From assembly GCA_035765775.1 (NCBI GenBank), contig DASTWV010000028.1:1-64000 (forward strand): a stretch of 64,000 bases of DNA, written 5' to 3'. Shown piece by piece: positions 34,474 to 43,311 of the stretch (positions are counted from its first letter, which is position 1; each line of letters opens with the position of its first letter). This DNA is from Actinomycetota bacterium. Lineage in GTDB: Bacteria > Actinomycetota > CADDZG01 > JAHWKV01 > JAOPZY01. The notes below the pieces were generated by a model that was not told the origin of the DNA, did no database searches, and saw only the letters and a list, made by a program, of their open reading frames with translations. The translations under genes were made by a program, and so were the position numbers.

Positions 34474-36118
34474 CGGAACCAACGCTCTCCACCTCCTCTC
34501 CCTCCAACGCCAACTCCAGGTCGGGGTCGAGGGTTTCCCCGGTCTCCGTCCCGGCACCCTCCGCCCCCGCAGTCTCGGCCCCCGGAACGGGCGCCTCCGG
34601 CCGGGCACGGTTGGGCAGCCACAGCAGGGCCACCAGGGCACCGGCGAGGGCGATGATCGACCCGGCGATGAGCGCACGGTCCATGGCGTGCACGAACGAG
34701 GACCGGGCCGCCACGGTCAGCGCCTGGCCGGCCGCCCCGCCGAGCTTCTGGGCGGTGGCGAGCGCCGCTCCCACCGAGGAGGTCGCCGCCTTGGCCACCG
34801 AGGCCGGGGCGCCGACCAGCGCGGGTGCGAGCTTCACGGTGTAGGCGGAGGAAAACACCGAGCCCAGGATGGCGACGCCCAGGGCGCCGCCCACCTGGCG
34901 GGTGGTGTCGTTCATGGCCGAGCCGATGCCCGCCTTGGCCGGCGGCAGCGAGCCCATGATCGACTCGGTCGCCGGGGCGATGGCGAAGCCGATCCCGATG
35001 CCGAGCAGCATGAGCGACGAAATGATTAGCCCGTAGCCCGAGTGCACCGTGGCGGTGCCCAGGACGAACAGACCGATGGCGCACAGCACCATGCCGAGGA
35101 ACACCATCGCCTTGTTGCCGATGATCTCCACCAGGCGGCCGGCGGTCGGGGCGGAGATCGCCATGACCAGGGCGACGGGCGCCAGCCGCAGCCCGGCACT
35201 GAGCGGGCTGTAGCCCAGGACGAACTGCAGCTCCTGGGTGATGAAGAACAGGGATCCGAAGAGGGCGAAGAAGATCAGGGTCACGCTCACGCTGGCGGCG
35301 GTGAAGCGGGGGTTGCGGAAGAACTCGATCTTCAGCATCGGCTGGGGGGTGCGCCGCTCCCAGAGCACGAAGCTCACCAGCACGACGGCGGCGACGGCGA
35401 AGGCGGTGAGGATGCCGGCGCTGCCCCAGCCGTAGTTGGGGACCTCGATGATCCCGTAGACCAGGGTCACCAGGCCGACGATGGACAGCAGCGCGCCCGG
35501 GATGTCGATCCGGGGGGCGGAGGGGTCCTTGCTGTTGGGGACGATGAGGCGGCCGCCCACGATGCCGATGATGACGACGGGGACGTTGACCAGGAAGACC
35601 GACCCCCACCAGAAGTGCTCCAGCAGGGCGCCGCCCACGACCGGACCGATGGCCACCCCGAGCCCGGAGACGCCTGCCCAGATCCCGATGGCCCGGCCCC
35701 GCTCCTCGGCGGGGAAGACGTTGGTGAGGATGGAAAGGGTGGAGGGCATGATCAGGGCGCCGCCGAGGCCCATGAACGCCCGGGTGGCGGTCAGGATGTT
35801 CGCCGACCCGGCGAAGGCCGAGGCCACCGAGCCGATGCCGAAGATCAGCAGACCCAGGCCGAGGGCCGAGCGCCGGCCGAAGCGGTCCGACAGGCTGCCG
35901 GTGGTGAGCAACAGGCTGGCGAAGACCAGGACGTAGGCGTCGACCACCCACTGGAGCTGGCTGTCGCTGGCGTGCAGGGAGCGGACCAGGGTGGGGAGGG
36001 CGACGTTGAGGATGGTGTTGTCGACACCGATGGTGAGCAGGCTCAGGCAGAGCACCGCCAGCACCCACCAGCGCCGGTCGTAGCCCTCGGGGCGGGCTAC
36101 GGCTACCTCTTGCTTCAT
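34466..36118 (-). CDS. DHA2-family (EmrB/QacA) drug:H+ antiporter
   Basis: A 550-residue major facilitator with about 14 membrane helices. The DHA2 motif QWVVDAYVLVFASLLLTTGSLSDRFGRRSALGLGLLIFGIGSVASAFAG (motif A with the loop DRFGRR) and GWRSVFLVNVP-like segment FWWGSVFLVNVPVVIIGIV are present. The ATG at 36118 is chosen because an AAAGGAGGTGA ribosome-binding site lies 8 bases upstream. It exports hydrophobic drugs and is co-transcribed with a TetR regulator. The C-terminal tail is acidic and low complexity. Confidence 0.95.
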   Translation of the reverse strand: MKQEVAVARPEGYDRRWWVLAVLCLSLLTIGVDNTILNVALPTLVRSLHASDSQLQWVVDAYVLVFASLLLTTGSLSDRFGRRSALGLGLLIFGIGSVASAFAGSANILTATRAFMGLGGALIMPSTLSILTNVFPAEERGRAIGIWAGVSGLGVAIGPVVGGALLEHFWWGSVFLVNVPVVIIGIVGGRLIVPNSKDPSAPRIDIPGALLSIVGLVTLVYGIIEVPNYGWGSAGILTAFAVAAVVLVSFVLWERRTPQPMLKIEFFRNPRFTAASVSVTLIFFALFGSLFFITQELQFVLGYSPLSAGLRLAPVALVMAISAPTAGRLVEIIGNKAMVFLGMVLCAIGLFVLGTATVHSGYGLIISSLMLLGIGIGFAIAPATESIMGSLPPAKAGIGSAMNDTTRQVGGALGVAILGSVFSSAYTVKLAPALVGAPASVAKAATSSVGAALATAQKLGGAAGQALTVAARSSFVHAMDRALIAGSIIALAGALVALLWLPNRARPEAPVPGAETAGAEGAGTETGETLDPDLELALEGEEVESVGSGD

Positions 36119-36148
36119 GGGACTCACCTCCTTTTGAAAGTGACTCCC

Positions 36149-36177
36149 AGAATAGAGCGAGTGTCAGTTTCCGTCAA
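36149..36177 (-). promoter_or_regulatory. Promoter of the MFS/TetR operon with operator-like symmetry
   Basis: On the minus strand TTGACG (36172-36177) and TATTCT (36149-36154) are 17 bases apart, close to the sigma-70 consensus. The spacer and -10 box are flanked by TGACACTC and GGAGTCA, an imperfect inverted repeat that would let the TetR regulator block RNA polymerase. Confidence 0.75.
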
Positions 36178-36232
36178 CCAGCCTGAGCCCAGGCCCGCGG
36201 CTCAAATCGATGTCCATGTCCTATGTCCATGG

Positions 36233-36238
36233 TAATAT
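36233..36238 (+). promoter_or_regulatory. -10-like box of the second Phd-PIN module
   Basis: TAATAT lies 5 bases before the ATG at 36244, preceded by two copies of ATGTCCATG (36210-36230 region). The short distance implies a leaderless mRNA with operator repeats next to the promoter. Confidence 0.45.
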
Positions 36239-36243
36239 GGCGC

Positions 36244-36483
36244 ATGCGTACGGTCCCGGCAGGTGAGTTCAAGCAGCACTGTCTAGCGCTGCTCGACGAG
36301 GTGGGGGTTTCCGGTGAGGCCATCCTCATCACCAAACGGGGCCGGCCGGTGGCCCGGTTGGGGCCGGTCTCACCCGATGATCGGGATGACTGGAGTGGAG
36401 CCATGGCCGACCGGGGCAGGATCATTGGCGACCTGGTCGCGCCCGCCACCGATCCTGAGGACTGGGAAGCACTGCGCGGGTGA
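36244..36483 (+). CDS. Phd/YefM-type antitoxin (second module)
   Basis: A 79-residue antitoxin. The N-terminal Phd fold is RTVPAGEFKQHCLALLDEVGVSGEAILITKRGRPVARLGPV, followed by an acidic C-terminal tail (DDRDDWSGAMADRGRIIGDLVAPATDPEDWEAL). It ends with a stop overlapping the GTG start of the PIN toxin. It is only distantly similar to the antitoxin at 19281, so the two pairs are likely separate acquisitions. The ATG at 36244 is preferred to the in-frame ATG at 36223. Confidence 0.9.
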   Translation: MRTVPAGEFKQHCLALLDEVGVSGEAILITKRGRPVARLGPVSPDDRDDWSGAMADRGRIIGDLVAPATDPEDWEALRG

Positions 36484-36872
36484 AGCTGCTGCTCGATACG
36501 CACGTCTGGCTTTGGCGCCTTTTGGCCCCGGAACACCTGACGCCAGTGGCGGAGTCGGCCTTGACCGACCGCACCAACAGCCTGCACTTATCCCCGGTCT
36601 CCACATGGGAAACCCTCGTACTCGCGCGGAAGGGGCGTATCCAGCTGGAGCCCTCGCCCGTCGAATGGGTGCTGGACTCCCTGAGGCGTTCGGCCTTGAC
36701 CGCAGAACCCTTCGACCACGGGATCGCACTGAGAAGCGAATCTCTAGATGGCTTCGCCTCAACGGATCCAGCAGACCGCTTCCTGGTCGCGACAGCGCTT
36801 GAGCGCGGACTTGTCCTCGTCACCGCCGACATCGCGATGCGTTCCTTCGAGCCCGTCAAGACCTTGTGGTAA
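36480..36872 (+). CDS. vapC: PIN-domain ribonuclease toxin (VapC-like, second module)
   Basis: A 130-residue PIN toxin from GTG 36480. Acidic residues are in LLLDTHVWLWRLLAPE, STWETLVLARKGRI, DPADRFLVATALERG and VTADIAMRSF. The pattern WETLVLARKGRI is close to that of toxins paired with Phd-type antitoxins. Overlap with the antitoxin (GTGA) supports coupling. Confidence 0.92.
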   Translation: MKLLLDTHVWLWRLLAPEHLTPVAESALTDRTNSLHLSPVSTWETLVLARKGRIQLEPSPVEWVLDSLRRSALTAEPFDHGIALRSESLDGFASTDPADRFLVATALERGLVLVTADIAMRSFEPVKTLW

Positions 36873-36892
36873 CGCCCGGGGCTTGCCCCGTT

Positions 36893-37189
36893 TCAGCTGG
36901 CCGGGTTGGTCACCGTCTCGGCGATCTCCACGTACTCGATCGTGGGCGCAACGCCGTACAGGCCGGTCACCCGCTCGACAAGGGCCTCGTTGAAGAAGGC
37001 CCTGGCTGCCTCCTCGCTCTCCCAGACGTAGAAGTTGGTGGCTCGGCCGGCGTCCGGGTCCATCGTGAAGAACTTGTGCCGCAGGTTCGGCATGCCCTCG
37101 AACATCGACCGGGCGTGCGAGGCGATCCCCGCCACCTTCCCGGCGTCGAACCCACTCCCGCAATCGAACGTGACGAAGACACCGATCAT
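36893..37189 (-). CDS. YdhR/ABM-like monooxygenase-fold protein
   Basis: A 98-residue alpha+beta barrel protein of the dimeric ferredoxin-like (YdhR/antibiotic biosynthesis monooxygenase) type: FVTFDCGSGFDAGKVAGIASHARSMFEGMPNLRHKFFTMDPDAGRATNFYVWESEEAARAFFNEALVERVTGLYGVAPTIEYVEIAETV. The conserved Y-V-W and FFNE core matches YdhR. The enzyme role is unproven. It stands alone, with a GGGGGG-rich site before the ATG. Confidence 0.85.
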   Translation of the reverse strand: MIGVFVTFDCGSGFDAGKVAGIASHARSMFEGMPNLRHKFFTMDPDAGRATNFYVWESEEAARAFFNEALVERVTGLYGVAPTIEYVEIAETVTNPAS

Positions 37190-37282
37190 GCGTCCCCCCT
37201 TGTGCGCGTCCCGTTGGGGCGACGAGCATACGTCTCCCTTCTGGCGGCCGGAAGAGCTGGCCCCTAATCATTTCCGGCCGGC

Positions 37283-38297
37283 CTAAGCGGCTGGCATGTG
37301 AGCCCGGCCCTCCTTGGCGCCGGCCACCGGCGCCCGCTCGAAGCGGCCGAACACGGTTACCAGCATGGCCAGTGTGGCCAGGGCGAGCGGCAGGAAGGCT
37401 GGGTTCAGGGGCGACGGATGCAGACCCAGGTGCAGCAGAATCAGGGAGGCAACCAGCATCGCCGTGAGCTGCCATAGGAAGACGGTCATGCAGATCCGGT
37501 TGCCGGCGATGACCGCCATCCAGGGCTTGGCGTTGGCCAGCCATCGGTTGACCGCCGGCCGGGCCAGCATGACGAGGCCCACCAGCCAGAACGTCAGGGC
37601 CACGATCACCAGGGTCGGGGGTTCACGTTGGGGGGTTCATGTTGGAGAACTTGTCAGTGCCATTGCCCACCATGCTGACCGGATAGAGCCGCTGGCGGTC
37701 AGGCCGATCAAGGCCACCAGGCCGCCGCCGGTCATGACCGCCAAGGTCCGCCGGATGCCTGGGTGAGGCTGCCATGGGCGAAGAAGAAGCCCAGCTGGTG
37801 CGCCAGCAACCACACGAAGCCAAAATTTGGCCCAGCCGATCCAGCCGATGCCCATCTGGTGGTGCAGCTCGTCCACGGCGCCGGCCGCGATCGCCAGGCC
37901 CAGGACAACGCCAGCCCGGTACCGCCCCAATTGCCCATATGCATGAGCACCTCGAAGCCGGTCCAGGCACCGAGGAACACGAGGGACGGGGTGAGCAGGC
38001 GGCGCATCCGGCGCCGCAGGTAGGTGCCCGCCGTGTCGCCCCGCCTGCGGCCGGACTCCAGGCTGACCAGGTTGGAGAAGCCGCCGACGAAGAAGAACAG
38101 ATGAAGAACGTGGCCATGATCTGCAGCACCCAGGTGAGGATCTTGAGCTGGGGCGACAGGTCGAGCAGGCTGTGCTGGGCGACCCGCCCGTGCGGGGCGA
38201 CGATCACCATTCCCAGGTAGTGGCCGAGGACTGCCATGGCGATACTGGCGGCCCGCAGGAAGTCCACGTACCGGTCCCGGGTGGTCGGGGTCGCCAC
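37283..38297 (-). pseudogene. Decayed acyltransferase_3-like membrane protein
   Basis: Recognisable pieces of one membrane acyltransferase lie in successive frames. The N terminus from GTG 38297 reads RDRYVDFLRAASIAMAVLGHYLGMVIVAPHGRV and LKILTWVLQIMATFFI, the acyltransferase_3 start. The middle has RRLLTPSLVFLGAWTGFEVLMHMGNW, and the C terminus has LVGLVMLARPAVNRWLANAKPWMAVIAGNRICMTVFLWQLTAMLVASLILLHLGL. At least three frameshifts separate these parts. The family O-acetylates surface polysaccharides. The decayed sugar gene beside it suggests that a former envelope cluster was lost. Confidence 0.75.
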
Positions 38298-38328
38298 GTC
38301 CTCGGCGCCCACCCGGACGTCACCATCT

Positions 38329-38748
38329 GCGCCCCGGACTGGCGAAGCGTCGAGCGCGCCCGTGACCTCCTTGCATCGTGCGTCCTGTGCCCCGAACCTG
38401 GCGTGGCCTCTCCATCCGTATCCCGGTACGTTCGCGGCCACGGACGAAGTGGTGTGGATCGCCCGCACGGACCATGAATCGACCCGTGGGTCGCCGGACA
38501 CCGGCGTGGCGGTGACGGACTGGAACAGCAACCAGGGAGCCACCACTGGCTGGACGCTCGCCTGGGAGGTGGCGACCAGGGCGCTTGAGGACAGCGTGGG
38601 CGACGGGGAGGAACACGCAGCGGCATCGGAATCCCCTGGCCACCCTGCCTGTCGCGCGCGGGTGTGGCTGCTGGCCCGCCGCCGCGTGGTGGTGGCCGAC
38701 CGCCTGCACGCCCACATCCTGGCCACGCTGCTGGGCTGCCCCAGGTAA
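38329..38748 (+). pseudogene. Truncated polysaccharide pyruvyl transferase-like gene
   Basis: Two frames carry parts of a WcaK/AmsJ-type pyruvyl transferase: an upstream RARDLLASCVLCP piece, then WPLHPYPGTFAATDEVVWIARTDHESTRGSPDTGVAVTDW and finally RVWLLARRRVVVADRLHAHILATLLGCP, where the usual VVxDRLHxHI motif of the C-terminal half is plain. A frameshift near 38390 joins the first pieces, and the last part of the C-terminal region is missing. The gene lies tail-to-tail with the decayed acyltransferase start. Confidence 0.6.
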
Positions 38749-38910
38749 TCCTGCCCGACCGCGCCCGTCGCCGAATCTCAGAGATTCCGGGTCGAGGAGT
38801 GGCGGATGTCTACCGATGCACGAGCCGGACTCCGCCCAGGCGGTTGTGAGTGCCAGGGCCACGCTGGCCTGCGGCGAAGCGCCCGTCGCCATAGCACCGC
38901 CGGCCCCGCC

Positions 38911-38941
38911 CCCGGGGGATAACCCCCGGGCCGAAATTCGG
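38911..38941. promoter_or_regulatory. Paired palindromes upstream of the second ABC exporter operon
   Basis: CCCGGGGG-ATAA-CCCCCGGG (38911-38930) is a perfect 8-base stem, and CCGAA-A-TTCGG (38931-38941) follows at once. They lie about 90 bases before the ABC gene. They may be regulator sites or an upstream terminator. A third inverted repeat CCGTT/AACGG is at about 38979-38995. Confidence 0.45.
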
Positions 38942-39027
38942 GTGCTACCCGGATTCCCACCTCGCCGACTGCTCCGTACCGTTCTCGGTGAACGGAACTC
39001 CCTGGACGACAAGAAAGGAGGTGGAGG

Positions 39028-39978
39028 GTGATCCAAGCGGTAGGGCTGACCAAGGCGTATGGCCGCACGACGGCCGTCGACGACCTGACCTTCGACGTGC
39101 ACCCCGGGGTGGTCACCGGGTTTCTCGGGCCGAACGGGGCCGGGAAGTCGACCACGATGCGACTCCTCATGGGGCTGGAGGCGCCCGACGCGGGGAAGGC
39201 CCTGATTGACGGGCGCCCGTACCACGCACTCAACTGGCCCCTCCGCCAGGTGGGTGCGCACCTCGACGCCAAGGCCTTCCACCCGGGGCTGACCGCCGAG
39301 CAGCACCTCCGGGCCCTCGCCCGGGCCAACGCCATCGACCGGTCCCGGGTGGCGGTGGTCCTCGAGCAGGTCGGGCTCAGCCCCGTCGGCCGCAGGCGGG
39401 TGGGGACCTTCTCCCTTGGGATGGCGCAGCGCCTGGGGATCGCCGCCGCGCTCCTGGGCGACCCCGGCAACCTGCTGTTCGACGAGCCCATGAACGGCCT
39501 GGACCCCGAAGGCATCCACTGGATCCGCACGTTCCTGCGGGCTCTGGCGGCCGAGGGCCGCGCCATCCTGCTCTCCAGCCACCTCATCGCCGAGATGGCT
39601 CTCACTGCCGACCGGTTGGTGGTCGTCGGGCGGGGCCGGGTGGTCGCCCAGCTGTCGAGCCGGGAACTGGCCGCCCGGGCCCCCCGGTCGGTTCGGGTGC
39701 GGGCGGAGGATCAGGCCGGGCTGGCCGCAGTGCTGCTTGGGGCGGCGATGACCGTGAGCACCGGACCCGACGGTTCGCTCTCGGTCACCGGCAGCGAGCC
39801 CGCCGCCATCGCCGCCCTGGCGGCGCGTGCAGGGGTCCAGCTCCACGAGCTGACGCCCGAGCGCGCCTCCCTCGAGGAGGTGTTCCTGGAGTTGACCGAC
39901 GCCAGCACCGACTACCGCGCTGTCGCCGCCGCGGGCGCGGCTCGCAACGGGGCAAGCCCCACGAGGAGGACGCCATGA
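39028..39978 (+). CDS. ABC-2 exporter ATP-binding protein (second system)
   Basis: A 316-residue ATPase starting at GTG 39028 after a strong AAAGGAGGTGGAGG site. Walker [10 protein letters not shown], the degenerate signature FSLGMAQRLGIAAALLG, Walker B LLFDEPMNGLDPEG and the switch His in SSHLIAEM are intact. Overall it resembles the ATPase at 3666 closely, so the two systems are paralogous. The stop overlaps the permease ATG. It heads a four-gene operon with its own two-component system. Confidence 0.92.
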   Translation: MIQAVGLTKAYGRTTAVDDLTFDVHPGVVTGFLGPNGAGKSTTMRLLMGLEAPDAGKALIDGRPYHALNWPLRQVGAHLDAKAFHPGLTAEQHLRALARANAIDRSRVAVVLEQVGLSPVGRRRVGTFSLGMAQRLGIAAALLGDPGNLLFDEPMNGLDPEGIHWIRTFLRALAAEGRAILLSSHLIAEMALTADRLVVVGRGRVVAQLSSRELAARAPRSVRVRAEDQAGLAAVLLGAAMTVSTGPDGSLSVTGSEPAAIAALAARAGVQLHELTPERASLEEVFLELTDASTDYRAVAAAGAARNGASPTRRTP

Positions 39979-40778
39979 CGACCACGACCCTCACCCATCG
40001 GCCCCCAGCGAGCAGCTACGGGATCGGCGACGGAGTCCGCTCGGAGTGGACCAAGTTCATGTCGCTCCGCTCGACGCGCTGGACCCTGGCGTTGTTCCCG
40101 GTCACCGCCATCGCATTCGGCATGGTGATCGGGGCGGCAACGGGAGCCCACTGGCCGCACATGACGGCGCAGGCCCGCACCCACTGGGACCCCACCAACA
40201 ATCTCCTCGCCGCTCTGGTCCCCGGTTACCTGCTGGTTCCGGTGCTCGGCGTGCTCATGATGACCAGCGAGTACGGCTCGGGCTCGATCCGCTCCACCCT
40301 GGCGGCCCTGCCCCGCCGTCCCCTGGTCCTGGCGTCGAAGGCGATCGTCTTCGCCCTCGTCGCCTTCGTGGCCTGCGAAGCTGTGACCCTCGCCACGTTC
40401 GCCGCCGGCCAGGCCGTCATGGGGAGCGCTCCCCACGCTCACCTCAACCAGCCCGGCGTCCTGCGTGCCCTCGTGCTCTCGCCGGGATTCCTGGTCCTCA
40501 TGGGCCTGTTCGGGCTCGGGATCGGGGCCATCGTGCGGCGCAGTGCCGCTGCGGTGGCGGTGTACGCTGGCTTCGCCGTGGTCGTACCGCCGATCCTCAG
40601 CGCCCTCCCGGGCCGGCTGTGGAAGTTCGGCCCCATCATCATCATGGGCAACTCCGTGGGCGCCGTGAAGATCATGCCCGGCTTCCTCTCGCCGTGGGCC
40701 GGCTTTGGAGTGATGGCGGCGTACGCAGCCCTGGCTCTGGGGGCCGGTGCCTTCCTGCTCGCCGCCCGGGACGCCTGA
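39975..40778 (+). CDS. ABC-2 exporter permease (second system)
   Basis: A 267-residue permease from ATG 39975 with about six helices. It has SEWTKFMSLRSTRWTLALFPVTA and the motif MTSEYGSGSIRSTLAALPRRPLVLASKAIV, which matches ABC-2 permeases. Unlike the permease at 4598, it has no large insertion. The two histidine kinase/regulator genes follow on the same strand. Confidence 0.92.
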   Translation: MTTTTLTHRPPASSYGIGDGVRSEWTKFMSLRSTRWTLALFPVTAIAFGMVIGAATGAHWPHMTAQARTHWDPTNNLLAALVPGYLLVPVLGVLMMTSEYGSGSIRSTLAALPRRPLVLASKAIVFALVAFVACEAVTLATFAAGQAVMGSAPHAHLNQPGVLRALVLSPGFLVLMGLFGLGIGAIVRRSAAAVAVYAGFAVVVPPILSALPGRLWKFGPIIIMGNSVGAVKIMPGFLSPWAGFGVMAAYAALALGAGAFLLAARDA

Positions 40779-40821
40779 GCTCCACCTACGGGCTGGGACG
40801 CCGGTGAGGTCAGTGGACGCC

Positions 40822-42189
40822 ATGGGCACCGAGACCGCGGGGCGAGGTGTCTCGGGAGGCCGCCCGTTGGGCACGGCCCTGGCCCGGTTCGTTCTCGCCG
40901 CCGCCCGGGAACCCTTCACCAGGCGAGCGCGCTCCGAGGGGCTCTTCTGCCTGATCGGGGTGCTGATCGGCCAGGTTCTTCTGGCCGCCTTCAGCCTCCT
41001 GGTGTTCCCCGACACGGCGGTGGCGCTGGTGCGTGCCGCCATCATCGTGGCGATCCTCGCTCCGATCCTTGTGGCGACGGGGGCTGCCCGGGGTCTGGGA
41101 GCCCTGCTGCGCCGCCTGGTGGTCTGGCTGCTCGGCCGGCCGATCGCACCCTTCCCGCCAGCCCGCCGCCAGCACGGCTGGCTCGGCCACGAACGGACGT
41201 CGATCAAGGACGCCAGCAGCTGGAAATCCTTGGCCTACCTGGTGGCGAAGGTCCCTCTGACTGCGCTGGAGTTGTACGCCCTCTTGTACTGGGTGGGGCT
41301 GGCCGACCTCACCTACCCGATCTGGTGGCGGCTGTTCCGGAACCACCCGCCCGGGACACGGCTGCACGCCGTCGCCTTCCTCACCCCGTTCGGGGCCTTC
41401 CGGATCGCCACGTTCCCGGGCACCTTCGTGGTGTTCGCCGCTGGGGTGGCCATGGTGTTGGCCGCCCCATGGGTCACCCGGGGAGTGACCTGGGTGGACG
41501 GCTGGGTGGCTCGGGGCTTGCTCGGCCCAGCTCGCCTCGCCCAGCGGGTGCAGGACCTGGAGGAGACCCGGGCCCAGATGATCGAGGACTCGGACGCCCG
41601 GCTGCGCCGGATCGAGCGGGACCTCCATGACGGGGCGCAGGCCCAGCTCGCCACCCTCGCCATGAAGCTGGGCCAGGCGAAGGAGAAGCTCGCCGGCACC
41701 TCCGGGATCCCCTACGACCCGGCCGGCGCCCTCGAACTGGTCGATGCCGCCCACGGCCATGCCAAGGAAGTGCTGGTCGAGCTGCGCAACCTCGCCCGCG
41801 GGATCCACCCCCCGGTGCTGGACGTGGGCCTCGATGCTGCCCTGGCGACGCTCGCCGCCCGCAGCGCCGTCCCGACCGGCCTGAGTATCAACCTTCCTGA
41901 CCGGCCGCCTCCCGCGATCGAGACCATCGCTTACTTCAGCGCCGCCGAGTTGCTGGCCAACGTCGCCAAGCACGCCCATGCGGGCCGGGCCACGGTCGAG
42001 GTGACTGCTCGCAACGGCGCCCTGCGCCTGGAGGTCAGCGACGACGGCATCGGGGGCGCCCGGCCGGAGCGCGGAACCGGCCTGGCCGGCCTGGCTGACC
42101 GGGTGCGCGCGGTCGACGGTCACCTGCGCCTGTCGAGCCCCCCCGGAGGACCTACGGCCGTCACCATCGAGCTGCCGTTGCACGGCTAA
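40822..42189 (+). CDS. Membrane sensor histidine kinase (NarL-type)
   Basis: A 455-residue kinase from ATG 40822 (a GTG at 40804 is also possible). Two to four hydrophobic segments surround an extracellular or sensor region (LIGVLIGQVLLAAFSLLVF; TFVVFAAGVAMVLAAPW). The HisKA_3 box is RRIERDLHDGAQAQLATLAMKLGQAKEKL, the N box is FSAAELLANVAKHA, G1 is VSDDGIGGA and G2 is GTGLAGLADRVRAVDG. It lies between the permease and its response regulator. Confidence 0.92.
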   Translation: MGTETAGRGVSGGRPLGTALARFVLAAAREPFTRRARSEGLFCLIGVLIGQVLLAAFSLLVFPDTAVALVRAAIIVAILAPILVATGAARGLGALLRRLVVWLLGRPIAPFPPARRQHGWLGHERTSIKDASSWKSLAYLVAKVPLTALELYALLYWVGLADLTYPIWWRLFRNHPPGTRLHAVAFLTPFGAFRIATFPGTFVVFAAGVAMVLAAPWVTRGVTWVDGWVARGLLGPARLAQRVQDLEETRAQMIEDSDARLRRIERDLHDGAQAQLATLAMKLGQAKEKLAGTSGIPYDPAGALELVDAAHGHAKEVLVELRNLARGIHPPVLDVGLDAALATLAARSAVPTGLSINLPDRPPPAIETIAYFSAAELLANVAKHAHAGRATVEVTARNGALRLEVSDDGIGGARPERGTGLAGLADRVRAVDGHLRLSSPPGGPTAVTIELPLHG

Positions 42190-42206
42190 GGGATCGGGGG
42201 ATCGGG

Positions 42207-42851
42207 ATGCGGGTCATCGTTGCGGAGGATGCCGTGGTGATGCGGGAGGGCCTCGTCCGGCTCCTGCAGGACCGCGGGTTCGAGGCCACCGGCGTCAGCG
42301 ACGGCGAGGCGCTGCTCGCGGCCGTGGCCCATGAGGTCCCGGACGCCGCCGTGGTGGACATCCGCATGCCCCCGACCCACACCGACGAAGGGCTGCGGGC
42401 GGCGATCGCCCTGCGCCAGCGGTATGCGGGCCTGGGGGTGCTGGTCTTCTCCCAGTACGTCGAGACGCACTTCGCCCGCCAGCTCCTCGCCGAGAACCCG
42501 GCCGGCGTGGGCTACCTGCTGAAGGAGCGGGTGGCCGATGTCGCCGAGTTCGTCGATGCGCTGCGCCGGGTCGCCGCGGGCGGGACGGCGCTCGATCCCG
42601 AGGTCGTGGCCCAGCTGCTGGGGGCCAGCGAGCGGGCGGGCGTGCTGGGTGCCACCCTGACGCCCCGGGAGACCGAGGTGCTCGCCCTGATGGCCGAGGG
42701 CCGGTCGAACGCCGCCATCGCCGCGCGTCTTGTCATCGGCGAGGGGGCCGTGGAGAAGCACGTGGCCAACATCTTCCTGAAGCTCGGGCTGCCGAGTTCC
42801 GAGAGTGACAACCGTCGGGTCCTGGCGGTCCTCCACTACCTACAGTCCTAG
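42207..42851 (+). CDS. NarL/LuxR-family response regulator (second system)
   Basis: A 214-residue regulator starting 17 bases after its kinase. The receiver domain has Asp51 in DAAVVDIRMPPTHTDEGL, the conserved Lys in GYLLKERV and a C-terminal LuxR domain TLTPRETEVLALMAEGRSNAAIAARLVIGEGAVEKHVANIFLKLGL. The receiver has the unusual spacing MPPTHTDEG seen in the DesR-like group. It probably controls its own operon. Confidence 0.93.
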   Translation: MRVIVAEDAVVMREGLVRLLQDRGFEATGVSDGEALLAAVAHEVPDAAVVDIRMPPTHTDEGLRAAIALRQRYAGLGVLVFSQYVETHFARQLLAENPAGVGYLLKERVADVAEFVDALRRVAAGGTALDPEVVAQLLGASERAGVLGATLTPRETEVLALMAEGRSNAAIAARLVIGEGAVEKHVANIFLKLGLPSSESDNRRVLAVLHYLQS

Positions 42852-43311
42852 GTAGACGGTCCCACAGGATGTGATCCAAACGAACCGCACCTGCCCTAAC
42901 GTAGTTCGACTTATCGGTCCAGCTAGGACGCGGGCTGGAGCGATAATGCAAGGGGGGGCAAAAGGGCGTTTGAACAGGGCTTCCCCCGTCGGGCTGCTTG
43001 GTGTTGTTGCGAATCATCTCGCTTGCCTCAAGGACTCTTCGCGGCGCATTGCCTGGGATGTGGAACGGCCAGGGGGTCCTTGGATGGCGATCCTCCACGA
43101 AGAGGTCAAGATGGCCACCCCGGGGCAGCCGGGTGCTGGGTGTTGCCCTTGGCGACGGGCGCCAGAGGTCCCTGCCCCGGTAAGTGCCTTGGGCCTGCCT
43201 TTTCCGGCAAGGAACTCTGCCCTTGTAGCCACCCCACTTTTGCTTGCCTGACTGGGGGTGAAACGCTACCTTGCGAGGAGCGCAGCGCTAGGACCTAAGG
43301 CGGAGGATAGC
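42852..43311. other. Intergenic stretch, 460 bases, no gene assigned
   Basis: A small frame at 43014-43232 and others here have no protein-like pattern. The region ends with the ribosome-binding site of the next gene. No repeat or RNA was recognised. Confidence 0.4.

Noticed and set aside
34470-36068. Second long minus-strand frame inside the MFS gene
   Set aside because: It is Arg/Pro/His-rich and lacks membrane helices; the other frame is a clear 14-helix transporter.
35042-36235. Long plus-strand frame opposite the MFS gene
   Set aside because: The composition (Glu/Gly/His/Asp-rich runs) is that of a reverse-complement shadow.
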